Of a stretch of 64,000 bases of DNA, positions 11,518 through 22,823 are shown piece after piece. The stretch is from an uncultured Cyclobacteriaceae bacterium (GTDB lineage: Bacteria; Bacteroidota; Bacteroidia; Cytophagales; Cyclobacteriaceae). The stretch is from positions 1 through 64,000 of the forward strand of contig CALSPM010000006.1 of the NCBI GenBank assembly GCA_943788235.1, written 5' to 3'. Position 1 is the first letter of the stretch; each line of letters opens with the position of its first letter. The notes below the pieces were generated by a model. That model was not told the DNA's origin and ran no database searches. It saw only the letters and a program-made list of their open reading frames with translations. Position numbers and translations under genes: made by a program.

Positions 11518-12675
11518 ATGAAGTCTAAAATCTGGCTTTCTTCTCCTCATATGGGGCACAATGAACTTAACTACGTTAATGGGGCATTTGAAACCAATTG
11601 GATTGCCCCACTTGGTCCTCATGTAAATGCTTTTGAGCAAGGGTTGCAAGAGCAGACTACAACAAAACATGCTGCCGCATTGTCATCAGGCACTTCTGCA
11701 CTTCACCTAGCGTTAATACTTTTGGGAGTTACGCAAGAGGATGATGTGTATTGTCAGTCGATTACATTTTCTGCGTCTGCAAATCCAATTGCTTATCAAG
11801 GGGCAAATCCAGTATTTATAGACTCAGAGCCTGATACATGGAACATGGATCCTCAATTATTAAAAACCGCACTTACAGAAGCAAAACAAAATGGGAGGTT
11901 ACCTAAAGCAATTATCCCAGTTCATTTATATGGTATGCCAGCAAGAATGAGTGAAATCACCTCAATTGCAAATGAGTTCAATATTCCAGTTATTGAAGAT
12001 GCAGCAGAGGCTTTGGGATCTAATATTCATGGTAAGCCTTGTGGGAGTTTTGGCGATTTTGGTGTTTTGAGTTTTAATGGGAATAAAATTATTACTACTT
12101 CAGGCGGAGGGGCATTGGTCTCTAATGATGCGGAAATGATTGAAAAGGCTCGCTTTCTTGCTACTCAGGCCAGAGATGCTACTCCACACTATGAGCATTC
12201 ACAAATTGGTTATAACTATAGGATGTCGAATGTTTTAGCAGGGATAGGGAGAGGACAATTAGAAGTGTTGAATGACAGAGTTGAGGCAAGAAGAAGAAAT
12301 TTTGAAAGATATAAGAAGTATTTTTCTAAGTATAATGATGTTGGATTTAATATTAGATTTCAAGAAGCTCCTTCAGGATATCATTCAAATCGCTGGTTAT
12401 CTTGTATTTTAGTTGATTCTTCATTTAATAATGGACTATCTCGCGAAGAGATAAGACTTGAGTTTGAATTGGAAAATATCGAGGCAAGACCACTTTGGAA
12501 GCCGATGCATCAACAACCTGTTTTTTTGAATGCAAAAAGGTATTTAAATGGCGTTTCTGACAAGTTATTCGCGGATGGCCTTTGCTTGCCCAGTGGGTCT
12601 AATTTAACCAAAGAAGAGTTTCAGAGAATATTTGAGTGTTTAGATCGTGTTTTTGTCAAGTATCAAAATAGATAG
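11518..12675 (+). CDS. DegT/DnrJ/EryC1/StrS aminotransferase (PglE-like)
   Basis: IWLSSPHMGHNELNYVNGAFETNWIAPLGPHVNAFEQGL; HAAALSSGTSALHLALILLGV; EDAAEALGSNIHGKPCGSFGDFGVLSFNGNKIITTSGGGALVSND. Confidence 0.94.
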   Translation: MKSKIWLSSPHMGHNELNYVNGAFETNWIAPLGPHVNAFEQGLQEQTTTKHAAALSSGTSALHLALILLGVTQEDDVYCQSITFSASANPIAYQGANPVFIDSEPDTWNMDPQLLKTALTEAKQNGRLPKAIIPVHLYGMPARMSEITSIANEFNIPVIEDAAEALGSNIHGKPCGSFGDFGVLSFNGNKIITTSGGGALVSNDAEMIEKARFLATQARDATPHYEHSQIGYNYRMSNVLAGIGRGQLEVLNDRVEARRRNFERYKKYFSKYNDVGFNIRFQEAPSGYHSNRWLSCILVDSSFNNGLSREEIRLEFELENIEARPLWKPMHQQPVFLNAKRYLNGVSDKLFADGLCLPSGSNLTKEEFQRIFECLDRVFVKYQNR

Positions 12676-13281
12676 TGTATAAGACTTATTTGAAAAGATT
12701 ATTCGATTTTGTAGCGGCATTATTCTTATTGCTTCTATTTTCTCCAATTATATTATCTACCTACGCTTTATTACTCGTTGCAAATAGAGGGGGTGCTTTG
12801 TTTTTTCAAGTTAGGACCTGGTCATCAAAGTGACCTATTTGTCATTATTAAGTTTAAAACTATGCGAGATGGAGTAGATGCGGAAGGTAATTTATTGCCG
12901 GATGAAGTCAGACTAACCTCAATAGGTAAAGTAGTTAGGGCACTTTCGATTGACGAGTTTTTACAACTAATAAATGTTTTGAAGGGGGATATGAGTTTGG
13001 TAGGACCACGTCCATTACTAACGCAATATTTGAGTCGTTATACCGCAGAACAAGCGAGGCGTCATAATGTTAGACCAGGGATTACAGGCTGGGCTCAGGT
13101 AAATGGGCGGAATACAATTAGTTGGGAAGAGAAATTTAAACTAGATGTAGAATATGTCGACAAGGTTTCATTTTTGTTAGATATGAAAATCTTGTGGATG
13201 ACGTTTTTGAACGTTGTCCATAGAAAGGACATTAGTGCTGATGGATTCGCGACGATGGGGGAGTTTATGGGTAAAGAATGA
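12675..13281 (+). CDS. initiating sugar phosphotransferase (PglC/WcaJ bacterial sugar transferase); frameshift near 12816
   Basis: GTG start overlaps previous stop: VYKTYLKRLFDFVAALFLLLLFSPIILSTYALLLVANRGGALFFQVR then PGHQSDLFVIIKFKTMRDG...ALSIDEFLQLINVLKGDMSLVGPRPLLTQYL...RPGITGWAQVNGRNTISWEEKFKLDVEYVDK. Removing one A at about 12816 rejoins the frames. Confidence 0.92.
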
Positions 13282-13283
13282 GA

Positions 13284-14098
13284 CTAGGATAATAGCAACC
13301 AATAATACAACCTTCCCATCAATTCTCTCATTCCCATTTCTGTTTTTGCCAAGCTTTGCCCATTGGGCAAATAATCCATAAAAGTAAGAGAATCAGTCGT
13401 CAGCGATTTAAAATCCACCGGATAGGGAACCACCTCAAATCCTTCTTTTTCAAAGAGCATTTGAGCCCTAGGCATATGGAAGGCAGAGGTGACCAGAATG
13501 ATTTTATTTCCTAAGGCCATTTTCTTTACGGCTACTGGCTTCATCCGCTGTATTGGCCACGAGCTCGCTTACAAAAATGTGATCATAAGGGAATGCCATA
13601 TTGAATGGCATAATCGGTTAATACCGCACCCTCAGTCCTGCTGGACTTTCCCCAAGGCATTTTGGCACCTGTGAAGATTAAGTTTGGTGCCTTGCCTGCT
13701 TTCATGAGCGCAATCCCTCCAAAGAAGCGATCGGGGTCACCCCACTCAACGTATTCCTTGCCATCCATTTCATGGAGAGATAACATTCCACTCAGCACGA
13801 CAATGGCGTCGGCCTGTTCGATGCTCGCAATGGATTTTCTGTACTGATCGCCCTCGACTAATTTAAAAAAGGCATCAGAAAAGATCGGAGTGGATACTAT
13901 ATATAATAGTGCGATTGCGAAATAGATTAAAGAATTTCTTTTTTTATAGAGCCCTATAACGATCAAGAGGATTACGACCATGATGGGCATTAAGAATAGG
14001 GGTAAAATCTTGTGGAGGTAAATCATTTGGTTGCCTATTGCTATTTTGAGGTCTAATTTTGACAATTTAGGATAAAATTGATGGGTTTTAAAGGCCAA
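13284..14098 (-). CDS. YdcF/ElyC family (DUF218) membrane protein; frameshifted
   Basis: ORFs 13583-14098(-) and 13284-13544(-): ADAIVVLSGMLSLHEMDGKEY, GGIALMKAGKAPNLIFTGAKMPWGKSSRTEGAVLTDYAIQYGIP ... MALGNKIILVTSAFHMPRAQMLFEKEGFEVVPYPVDF. Confidence 0.85.
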
Positions 14099-14159
14099 AC
14101 CTTAAAAATATTTAATTACCTAATTTCTTTGGAATTATGCCAATTGAGACTGTTTGGAA

Positions 14160-16086
14160 TCACCCATTTTTCAACTTCACCACCTTAGTAGTATCCAACT
14201 GTTCAAATTCGCTGTTGTTACTTACAAATTCAGGCACGAGTTGCTTCATGAGCCCGACCAATTGCATAGAACTATTAGGGGAGGCTATCTTGTTCTCCAA
14301 TAGTTTAAACTGGTTGATGATCGCTTTTTGATCAATGGTCCGAACTTTGGCGATCATGATTTTTTCATGATAGGTTTTCACACTGTTTTCGCCATCTACT
14401 AAGAGTTCTTCGTAAAGTTTCTCTCCAGGACGCAGGCCCGTATATTTAAGTGGGATGTCAATGTTAGGGATATAGCCATAAAGCCGGATCATTTTTTTGG
14501 CAAGATCTGATATTTTAACCGGAGCACCCATATCAAAAACGAAAATCTCACCCCCATTGGCCATGCTGCCGGCTTCTAATACCAACTGACAGGCTTCCGG
14601 TATGGTCATGAAGTAGCGCACAATATGAGGATGGGTGATGGTGACCGGCCCTCCACGCTCAATTTGTTCTCGGAAGCGCAAGACCACAGAACCATTGGAG
14701 CCCAAGACGTTTCCGAATCGTGTGGTAACAAATTTTGTTTCATGAGGATGGGTTGAGAGTGCCTGCACATACATTTCGGCAAGGCGCTTGGAGGCTCCCA
14801 TGACGTTGGTAGGATTGACCGCCTTGTCCGTTGAGATCATGACAAAGCGTTCCACTTTATATTGAATCGCCAAATCTGCGAGAAGCTGGGTGCCCAGCGC
14901 ATTTACTTTAATGGCCTCCTCAGGGTTAAACTCCATCATAGGGACATGCTTGTAAGCGGCTGCGTGATAGACTGACGTGAGGTTTGAATTTTTCAAAAAG
15001 GGCAGCCATCCTGACTTTATTATTAATATCGGTCAAATAGGGAATACATTGTACGTTGGAATGTTGATCATTCAGTTCCAATTCGATGTCATGCAAAGGG
15101 GTTTCGGCTTGGTCACAGAGGATGAGGATGGTGGGCTCGAGTTTATTTAAGAGTCGAACCAGCTCACTCCCGATAGACCCTGCGGCTCCGGTGACTAAAA
15201 TCCGTTTCCCCTTGATGTCTTGAATCAATTGTTGATTTTCAATTTGGATGGGTTCACGCTCCAATAGATCCTCAATACGAATTTTTTTCATTTGCTTGGC
15301 CGAGAAGGCACCATTGGACCATTGGTTATATCTAGGAATGGTGAGCACGTGAATGTCGTGGTTCAAACAAAAATCAACGAGCTCATTTTTTCGTTCAGGG
15401 GAAAGCCCAAAGTTGGCAATGATGACTTCATGAATGGCGTGAGAGGCTGCCGTTTCCATGAAGCTAGTAAATGAGGTCACGGGAACACCATCGATGCGCT
15501 TATTGTCTTTGCGCTTGTCATCATCAATAAAGGCGATCAATGAAAATCCAATATTTTCGTTCTCTAAGACCCGTTTGGTAGCTTGACCGGTTTGACCGGC
15601 ACCGTAGATCACCACATTCTTTTTGGTCTTGTCTAAGTTGCGCAGGATATTAAAACCGTATTTCACCAGGACCCGATAACCCAGTAGAAATAAGAAGAAA
15701 AAAACCGCATACATCACCATCATGGTATTGAAAGCAGGATCATTGCCGTTGAATGAATTATTTAGGTAGAACTGTATGATGATCAAAAGGGATGACAGCG
15801 CCACAGTGGCCATCACCCTTAAAGCATCTTGTAACCCCGTAAATCTGACAATGCCTCTATATGTTTTTATTGACAAGAAAACCAGAATATTGATCAGAAA
15901 ACTAGAAACCAGAAGACCGAAGGCTCCCTCCCAGTGGATGGCCGTCAGTAGCAGGTTACTTTTGAGTATAAGAGCCGTGAACAAAGCAATCATACCGGCT
16001 CCTAAATCGAGGATGAAAATGACCCATCGAGGGACGATTTTAATCCTTTTTATGAGCCTTATTGTCTGATTATAGGTTTTGGTCAT
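14160..16086 (-). CDS. polysaccharide biosynthesis nucleoside-diphosphate-sugar epimerase/dehydratase (CapD/WbpM/PglF-like); frameshift near 14990
   Basis: ORFs 14926-16086(-) and 14160-14996(-): N-terminal TM segments, VVIYGAGQTGQATKRVLENENIGFSLIAFIDDD, KGKRILVTGAAGSIGSELVRLLNKLEPTILILCDQAETPLHDIELEL, AAAYKHVPMMEFNPEEAIKVNALGTQLLADLA, MGASKRLAEMYVQAL. Confidence 0.93.
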
Positions 16087-16106
16087 ATCCGTATTATGTT
16101 TTCTAT

Positions 16107-18616
16107 CTACTGCGTCAACGAATTAATAATCAAAGTCAGTGAAGCCAGTGCTGAGGCCAAACCAACTATTTCTGCCACACTGGTTTTAGTAGTTTCTGCC
16201 TTTCTAGGAATAATGATTTCAGTTCCGGGTAATACTTTGGGATAAAACCGGAAACCTAAAAAAGTAGTTGTTCTTTGCGAGGATCCATTGGCGTAAATGA
16301 CATAAGATTTAGATTTTTTGGCAGCACTTGAAAATCCACCAGCACGTCCTATGTATTGACCTAAAGATAAGCCAGAGGAGTATTTGACCTTACTGGGATT
16401 GAGCACTTCACCCCGGACTTGTACGGTATTGAATGCCTTGGGTATGCTGATAATGTCTCCTTCTTGAAGGGTCATGTTGGCATCACTATTTGGATTTGAA
16501 ATAATTGCTGCCAAATCGATACCGATAGACTCGTCCAAATCAAGTTTTTTGAGGGCTTGCTCATAGGCAGCCGTATCATTTTCTAAAATAGAGAGGACTT
16601 TATTGCGTTTGATATCCGCTCTATAATTGGTAATGTCTGTTGGTGGATGCGGCATAATCTGACCTTCTTATGAGCATGGCCCCTGCTGTGTAGGCCTCAT
16701 CACGAAGACCTCCTGCGCGAACAAGAAGGTCATAGATCGTTTCCGATGTTGATTTCAACCCATATTTCCCTGGATACTTGACCTCTCCTTCTATTTCGAC
16801 CAATTCTTGTAAACCATATCCTGGCGCCCGGCGGATGGTGATCAAGTCGAAGGGCAGCAACTTCATTTTAGATGCTTCAGGATTCAATGTTAAGTTTTCA
16901 TTGATCTTAAAATTGAAAATTTCAGCAACTGCATTTTCATTATCGAGTGCTCCTCTTCGGGCAACTTCCACATTGGCTCGGGCAGCGGAGGTTTTAAAGC
17001 CATCGGCGAGCAGAATGAGATCTTCTACCGTCATATTGGCGATGTAAGGATAATTACCTCCTTTTTGAATTTCTCCTTCGATCCGCACGGTCTCTTCCTC
17101 TTTGAGATCTTGGATGGATTGAATCTTGATGAAATCTTCATTTTTTAGGGCGATATCTGAGGTTCCGTTCACGACTTCTCCCACGTTGAAGGGTTCATTG
17201 GTCAAGTTCAGGTCGGGGTCCAGTCGGATGATGATTCCGCGCCCAAGAAAAGCATCCCCAGCAAGCCCCCCGGACTGCTCAATTAAGGAAGACAGCATGA
17301 GGCCTTCTGTATACTCAAAGGCCCCTGGAAAGTTTACGGCGCCCTCTATTTGAATCCGATTGAGAAAACGATGGCTGATGGGCTGTATTTCGATTTCATC
17401 CCCATTCATCAATGAGCTACTGTCATTGAGAGATAAACTTTTGATTGCGCGGAAGTTGCCTGTTTTTCTTCTGACCGTCACGCGATCCGTATAGCCCATG
17501 TCTGTGGGACCCCCAGCGTATTCAAAGAGCTGAGCCAGCGATTCACCTGCCATCATATCATAAAAAGCGGGCCGCTTGATCTCTCCATCTAATAAAGACG
17601 CGGGTATCATAGGGCTTGACGATCACCACATCCCCATCACTCAGACTGATGTCTTGACCTTCGCCAAAGATGAGCAACTGATAGGCATCTAAGCGCCCAT
17701 GAAATTTCCCATTTCGGTAAACTTCAATTTTTCGCAGACTGCCTGTTTCTTGGGGACCGCCCGCCAAGTAGAGGGCATTGAACGCACTGCCTAAGGAGGA
17801 CATCGTATAGGTACCCGGTACCATCACTTCGCCAATCACATTGATACGAATGCTACGTATTTGACCGAGGCTTATTTGTGAATAGGTCGAGGACCCCAAC
17901 GTTCCATAGAGGGTCTTGAGTTTGGCATTGATTTTTTTCTTGGCTACCCCTATTTCTAGACCATTGAGATAAATGGGGCCTAAGCGTTCGATACGGATGT
18001 AGCCATCGGGTGAGATTTGCTCCTGATATGTTTGTTCAGAGTCTCCCCAGAGATCAATAATGATTTCATCACCTGGTCCTAACCGGTAATTGATGGGGGT
18101 AGGGATGTTGACGTTGGGCTCAAAACTCAGTTGATTATTTTTGAAATAATCCATACCAAATATTTTTGGGAGGGTATCAGTTTTTTCTCCCATCAGCTCA
18201 CCGAAAGGATCAAACAAATTTTTTCATCCTCTATGTCTTCTTGTTCATAATTTTGGCGCATTCTAGAGTCGCGCACCTTCATTGTTTTGTCCTTTTTTAT
18301 CAGCGCCCCCTGCTTTTATTTTGTTGATGCGTGCTCTGAACTTACTGATTTGGGCATCAGACATACCACGGGCCTTGGCGCCCAAGAGCAGTTGATCTTC
18401 AGTATAACCGCCTTCCTCTGCTTTTTGAATGAAGGATTTGAGTTGATCATCCGATAATTTATCAATATCTGGGATCTCTTGACTGACGGCAGGGAAGTAA
18501 ATGACAAGGATGCCAAGGGAGAGGATGAGAAAGATCCTTTTTAGTTTAATGTTCATGGAGTATTCATTATTAAATCGCAAATTTAAAGGCTTTGGCATGA
18601 AATTCGAAGGTTTCAT
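16107..18616 (-). CDS. polysaccharide export protein with SLBB domains (Wza-like); several frameshifts
   Basis: ORFs 18263-18616, 17558-18217, 16621-17610 and 16107-16655 (all -) are consecutive: DQLKSFIQKAEEGGYTEDQLLLGAKARGMSDAQISKFRARINK; NYRLGPGDEIIIDLWGDSEQTYQEQISPDGYIRIERLGPIYLNGL; repeated VRGEVLNPSKVKYSSGLSLGQYIGRAGGF / IEGEVKYPGKYGL SLBB-type segments. Confidence 0.9.
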
Positions 18617-18695
18617 GATTTTTTCTTAGGCCAACCTGCACTAAGGGCCAGCCGCATAATGGCTTCTGATGCAGCTGCGCGCAGCTCAAGCGCGA

Positions 18696-19522
18696 TTACT
18701 TGTACCGCCAATAAATAAAATACCGCTCTTTCATAAACCCATGATTAATGCGGTCCAAGCGGGCAATATCGAGGGTAAGCTCATTTTGATAGGCCTCAAG
18801 GAGGGAACCGAATGTGTCCCATAGGGCGACCCGCTCACTGAGATTGTGTCGTAAATAATGATCGTTTTGAATGTATTTTCTATTTTTAATCCAAAAAGCG
18901 GAATCCTTTAAAGTAAGGATACCCAAATCTTGGGTCCATTGGTTTTTGATGCGTTGCTTGAAATCCGCACCAATAATCTTTCCTGCTGATTGAGGAGAAG
19001 CAATTGATCGATCAAACGACCCTGATCTAACTCCTCTATAATTTGCGTGGCCTTGGAGACCAATTTGAAATCTAAATCCCCCTGTTCAAAAAGAGTAAAA
19101 AGCAGTTGAGGTTCGTCAAAAGCAGTAATCTCAGCGTAAGTAGCCATGGGGATGGCGTGTTTAGGGTCATAGAGTGAATCCTCGGGGGCTAAAATAAATA
19201 GGGGGTCTTGGTCCACATCCCAACGACGCAATTGCTGACGATAAATTTGTTTGATTTGCTCATTATGAATGAGGTATTGGTCGGTATATTGCTGTACGGC
19301 ATGGAGTTCTTGGACGATGTCTTTCAACAAGTCGGCATAGGTCATGCGGGTCTCATATGCTTCCCCTTTGCTTTCTACATAGAAAGAAAAGGTAATGACG
19401 ATGAAAATACCTATAAATTCAATAAAGTATTTCTTAATTCGATCAAATAAATCACCCCAAGTAAATGTTTTTCCTAGGGTAAAAAGCTTGACGTACCCAT
19501 GTGTGGGTGGTTTGTTTTTCAT
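18696..19522 (-). CDS. hypothetical protein with N-terminal membrane anchor; frameshift near 18930
   Basis: ORFs 18908-19522(-) and 18696-18926(-); FDRIKKYFIEFIGIFIVITFSFYVESKGEAYETRMTYADLLKDIVQELHAVQQYTDQYL. Confidence 0.6.
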
Positions 19523-19562
19523 AAAGTTTCAAAATGAAGCTTCATTTTGATGAGTAAAGGAA

Positions 19563-19592
19563 TTAAAACCCTCTGGTGCTGCCCAGAGGGGT
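19563..19592 (-). terminator. Rho-independent terminator of the 19606-20334(-) gene
   Basis: Perfect 8-bp stem CCCTCTGG(19569-19576)/CCAGAGGG(19583-19590), loop TGCTGC, followed on the minus strand by TTTTAATT. Confidence 0.75.
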
Positions 19593-19605
19593 TGAAAATT
19601 TATAT

Positions 19606-20334
19606 TTAGGGTTTAGGAGTGGTCGCTCCCATCACTTGCATCACAGGTCGCATGGACCATTGAATGGGTTCCAATTTGTTTTGTGGTAAACCGCTTAGGG
19701 CGGCGCCCCCTGAGAGATGTTTCATTACGTTTTCCAAGTTGTCGTAGGCATCGTAAGTCATCATGCTGGCATAATCTGTGCCTTGGGGGGTTACTTTCAA
19801 TCCCAATCCCCATCCCACCATGCCTGAGGCGGCCATGTTCTTTTTAAAATGGGGGATTACGATATTTTTGGTTTGTTCCAAAATTAAGTTCAAATTTTCG
19901 GGAGAAGCGAAATTAAAGATGACGTATTGGGCCGGGGCAATGGCTGCGATCTCTTGATTCATGGCATAATAATAACGCCGATCCGTTTTCAAATCAGAAA
20001 AGCCCTCGTACAAGATGCTCGTTTCGACACCTACCACCGCTTGGGCATGGTCCCACCAGGGGGCTTGACCTACTGCATTTTCAATGTCTTTGTAGACATT
20101 GACCCATAGATAGTTGTAGTCGTCAGCTCCTGGATTAAAAGCTTTCATCAAGGCCCAAAATTCTAAATTTCCATTGTTGACCGCATGTTGAGCTATTTTT
20201 TTTGAATAGTTGAGTTCTATGTTTTCAAAATGATTGATCTGCGCGGCCGGTACTTTTACAGGATGCAGGACCACAATTTGAGCAATTAAAGTATGGGTAA
20301 TTACCAAGCTCACGAGATAGATGAGTTTTTTCAT
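19606..20334 (-). CDS. hypothetical secreted protein
   Basis: MKKLIYLVSLVITHTLIAQ signal peptide; 242 aa intact; no family recognised. Confidence 0.7.
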   Translation of the reverse strand: MKKLIYLVSLVITHTLIAQIVVLHPVKVPAAQINHFENIELNYSKKIAQHAVNNGNLEFWALMKAFNPGADDYNYLWVNVYKDIENAVGQAPWWDHAQAVVGVETSILYEGFSDLKTDRRYYYAMNQEIAAIAPAQYVIFNFASPENLNLILEQTKNIVIPHFKKNMAASGMVGWGLGLKVTPQGTDYASMMTYDAYDNLENVMKHLSGGAALSGLPQNKLEPIQWSMRPVMQVMGATTPKP

Positions 20335-20512
20335 GATTGATTTATTTTATGGGTTAAAAATTTAATTGAAATTAAGGCTCATTGTTTTCATGTTAACTAG
20401 TAAAAGTTAAGGGGAAGATGTTTCCTTGATAAATGAATGGATTGGGAATATTTATTGGGGAGCACGGTTCGAAATCAAAGATTAATAGTTTGAAATTTCA
20501 ATAAGCGGAAAA

Positions 20513-20538
20513 TAATTATTACATTTATGTAATAATTA
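20513..20538. promoter_or_regulatory. perfect 26-bp palindrome TAATTATTACATTTATGTAATAATTA upstream of MerR-like gene (candidate operator)
   Basis: 12-bp arms TAATTATTACAT / ATGTAATAATTA with 2-bp centre TT, read directly from 20513-20538. Confidence 0.6.
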
Positions 20539-20546
20539 ACAAAGCA

Positions 20547-21200
20547 ATGCAATACGACTGGTTTCAAGTAAATTTTTTGGGTTGTTTTTTGAATTTGAAT
20601 CTGGAATTCAAAACAAAGTTGAACCACAAGCAATACAGTCTTTCCGAACCTTCAGTGACGCCGAGGGTCCTGCATCACTGGCATCAAACAGGCGTGATCA
20701 CGGATCGCCGAGCCAAAGGGAAGGGTTGGAGTAAGTTCAGTTTTACCGAATTGGTTTGGATCAAGCTCATCATCCGGTTACGAGAATTTGGTCTGAGCCT
20801 TGACAAAATAAAAATAGGGAAGGAGGATTTAAGCAAGTATGCTGCAGAGGATGCGGGGTCTACTTTTCCCTTGCTTGATTTTTATCTACTGTATGTCCGT
20901 TCTTTTAAGCACCCGGTCAATCTAAGGGTATTTGAAGATGGGCACCTGCGCATAGGTCGAGAGACCGAATTATTTGCCCAAAATAATTATGATCAAAAAG
21001 CAAAAGATTTTATTCATATCAATTTCAATACATTGGTCAAGACCGTGCTTCAAAAGGAGGGAGCCACTTATTTATTGGATCCGCGCGCAGAAGTTCAGCA
21101 ACAATTACAGCGGGCCTTGGCTTCAAACACGATACAAACCAAAAGGATCGTATTTGAGGGTCACGATCGAGTAATCAACAAAGCATTTTTAAATGGATAA
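20547..21200 (+). CDS. MerR-like HTH transcriptional regulator (true start possibly about 20620)
   Basis: YSLSEPSVTPRVLHHWHQTGVITDRRAKGKGWSKFSFTELVWIKLIIRLREFGLSLDKIK matches a MerR-type winged HTH. Confidence 0.75.
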   Translation: MQYDWFQVNFLGCFLNLNLEFKTKLNHKQYSLSEPSVTPRVLHHWHQTGVITDRRAKGKGWSKFSFTELVWIKLIIRLREFGLSLDKIKIGKEDLSKYAAEDAGSTFPLLDFYLLYVRSFKHPVNLRVFEDGHLRIGRETELFAQNNYDQKAKDFIHINFNTLVKTVLQKEGATYLLDPRAEVQQQLQRALASNTIQTKRIVFEGHDRVINKAFLNG

Positions 21201-21302
21201 GGTTTTGAATGAATGTCATATGTGAATACTGCTTTCACGGCTCCCAACTACAACATTAATAACAAACCTTCCAGATCTAAAGGTCGCGATGACATTTCAA
21301 AG

Positions 21303-21739
21303 TCACCATTGGGCTTCTTGGGCCATTCGGTTTTGGGGCGATCCCAACACAACTTCCAAGCTGTTTCCATCTGGATCTTCCAAATAGATAATTTCTGAAA
21401 CCCCAAGGTCGACCGCATCAACAAGCGGGTAGGCGGCTGTTTTGAGATTCAGGTAAACGGTAGCTAAATCTTTTCGGGTTGGATATTGGATAGAGGGAAT
21501 GAAAAATACCCGTACCCTGAGCTTCGGATTGCGGTAAATGCTGAGCAAACCAAGTGATCCAAAGCCAACAAATAATGATGGCCTCCTGCTGAGAGGTAGG
21601 CCGCGGTGCCTTCTTCATAGGCCAGGCTTATTTTAAATCCCAAGAGATCAACATAAAAATCCATCGAACGGGCCAGTTCAGTCACTTTGAGATGCACATA
21701 TTTCCTTTGATCTTCACTAGAAATTTGGTATGGATTCAC
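21303..21739 (-). CDS. VOC (glyoxalase/bleomycin resistance) superfamily protein, frameshifted
   Basis: ORFs 21464-21739(-) and 21303-21548(-): RKYVHLKVTELARSMDFYVDLLGFKISLAYEEGTAAYLSAGGHHYLLAL ... GVSEIIYLEDPDGNSLEVVLG. Confidence 0.8.
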
Positions 21740-21827
21740 AATAATTAACGGGTTTATACTTTACAAAACAAATTATTAAAGTAAATTAAAGTTATAATAT
21801 AATTTTTTCATTTTAAAACCCCTATAT

Positions 21828-22593
21828 ATGAGTACCTCTGCATCTCGAAGATCTTTTTTTAAGCAAACTGCGGTATTGTCTGCGGCGGGAATGATCTTAC
21901 CTGCTTGTGCATCTACGCCCCCAAAACAAGCTCAGATTCCGGACCGCTTAAGGATATTATTTCAAGGAGATTCTATTACCGATGCAAACAGGGATCGATC
22001 AAGTATTCAATCCAATGATTTTCTAAAGGGCATGGGCAATGGCTATGCCCTCTTGGCGGCATCAAATTTGTTGATAGATTACCCGACAACAGATTGGCAT
22101 ACCTACAATCGTGGGGTCAGTGGAGATAAGGTTTTTCAGCTTTCAGATCGATGGGAAAAAGATTGTTTGGACCTCCAACCGGATGTATTGAGTATACATA
22201 TTGGGGTCAATGATTTTTGGCATACCTTGACCCATGGTTACGAGGGGACGGTGGAGACTTATGAAAAAGACTTTTTGAAATTGCTGAGAAAGAACCCAAT
22301 CCAACTTCCCCAAAGATCAAGCTTATTATTGGAGAGCCTTTTGTCGTGCTCGGTGGAACGGCTCTATTGATACCGAGGCATGGATACCCACTTTTAGAGC
22401 GTATCAAAAGGCGGCCGCAGACATCGCTAGGCAAATTGGTGCAGTCTTCATTCCATATCAACAAATTTTTGATGCGGCAGTGGCGGATCAAGGCGTGGCC
22501 TATTGGTGTCCCGATGGCGTTCACCCTTCATTGGCGGGATCTGCTCTGATGGCCAAAGCTTGGATCGAAGCCCTTCACAAGGCCTATGTCTAA
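21828..22593 (+). CDS. SGNH/GDSL-family hydrolase with Tat-like signal, frameshifted
   Basis: SRRSFFKQTAVLSAAGMILPACAS; RILFQGDSITDANRD; GNGYALLAASNLL; YNRGVSGDKVFQL; LSIHIGVNDFWH; a different frame from about 22360 gives DTEAWIPTFRAYQKAAADIARQIGAVFIPYQQIFD...CPDGVHPSLAGSALMAKAWIEALHKAYV* ending at 22593. Confidence 0.88.
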
Positions 22594-22823
22594 TGAGTTC
22601 CTGTTTGCGTGTAAGATTGAGTGAAGGCTTTCAGAGGATCTTTTGTGTGAAAGTCCTCAAGGGAGTCACTGTTCACTGAAGGGGTGCATGTTATCCAGAG
22701 GGCACAGCCATTGGTGGTGTTCTTCTCAATTCTTATTGAACATAATTATTAAAAAAAATAATCCCGTACATTTCAACACTAATTCGATTTAAAAGATAAA
22801 TTAGCGGATTTAAAAGCATTATT

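Noticed and set aside
14137-17353. Plus-strand ORFs (14137-14331, 15292-15474, 15776-16069, 16778-17047, 17126-17353)
   Set aside because: Antisense shadows of the CapD-like and SLBB genes, with compositionally odd translations.
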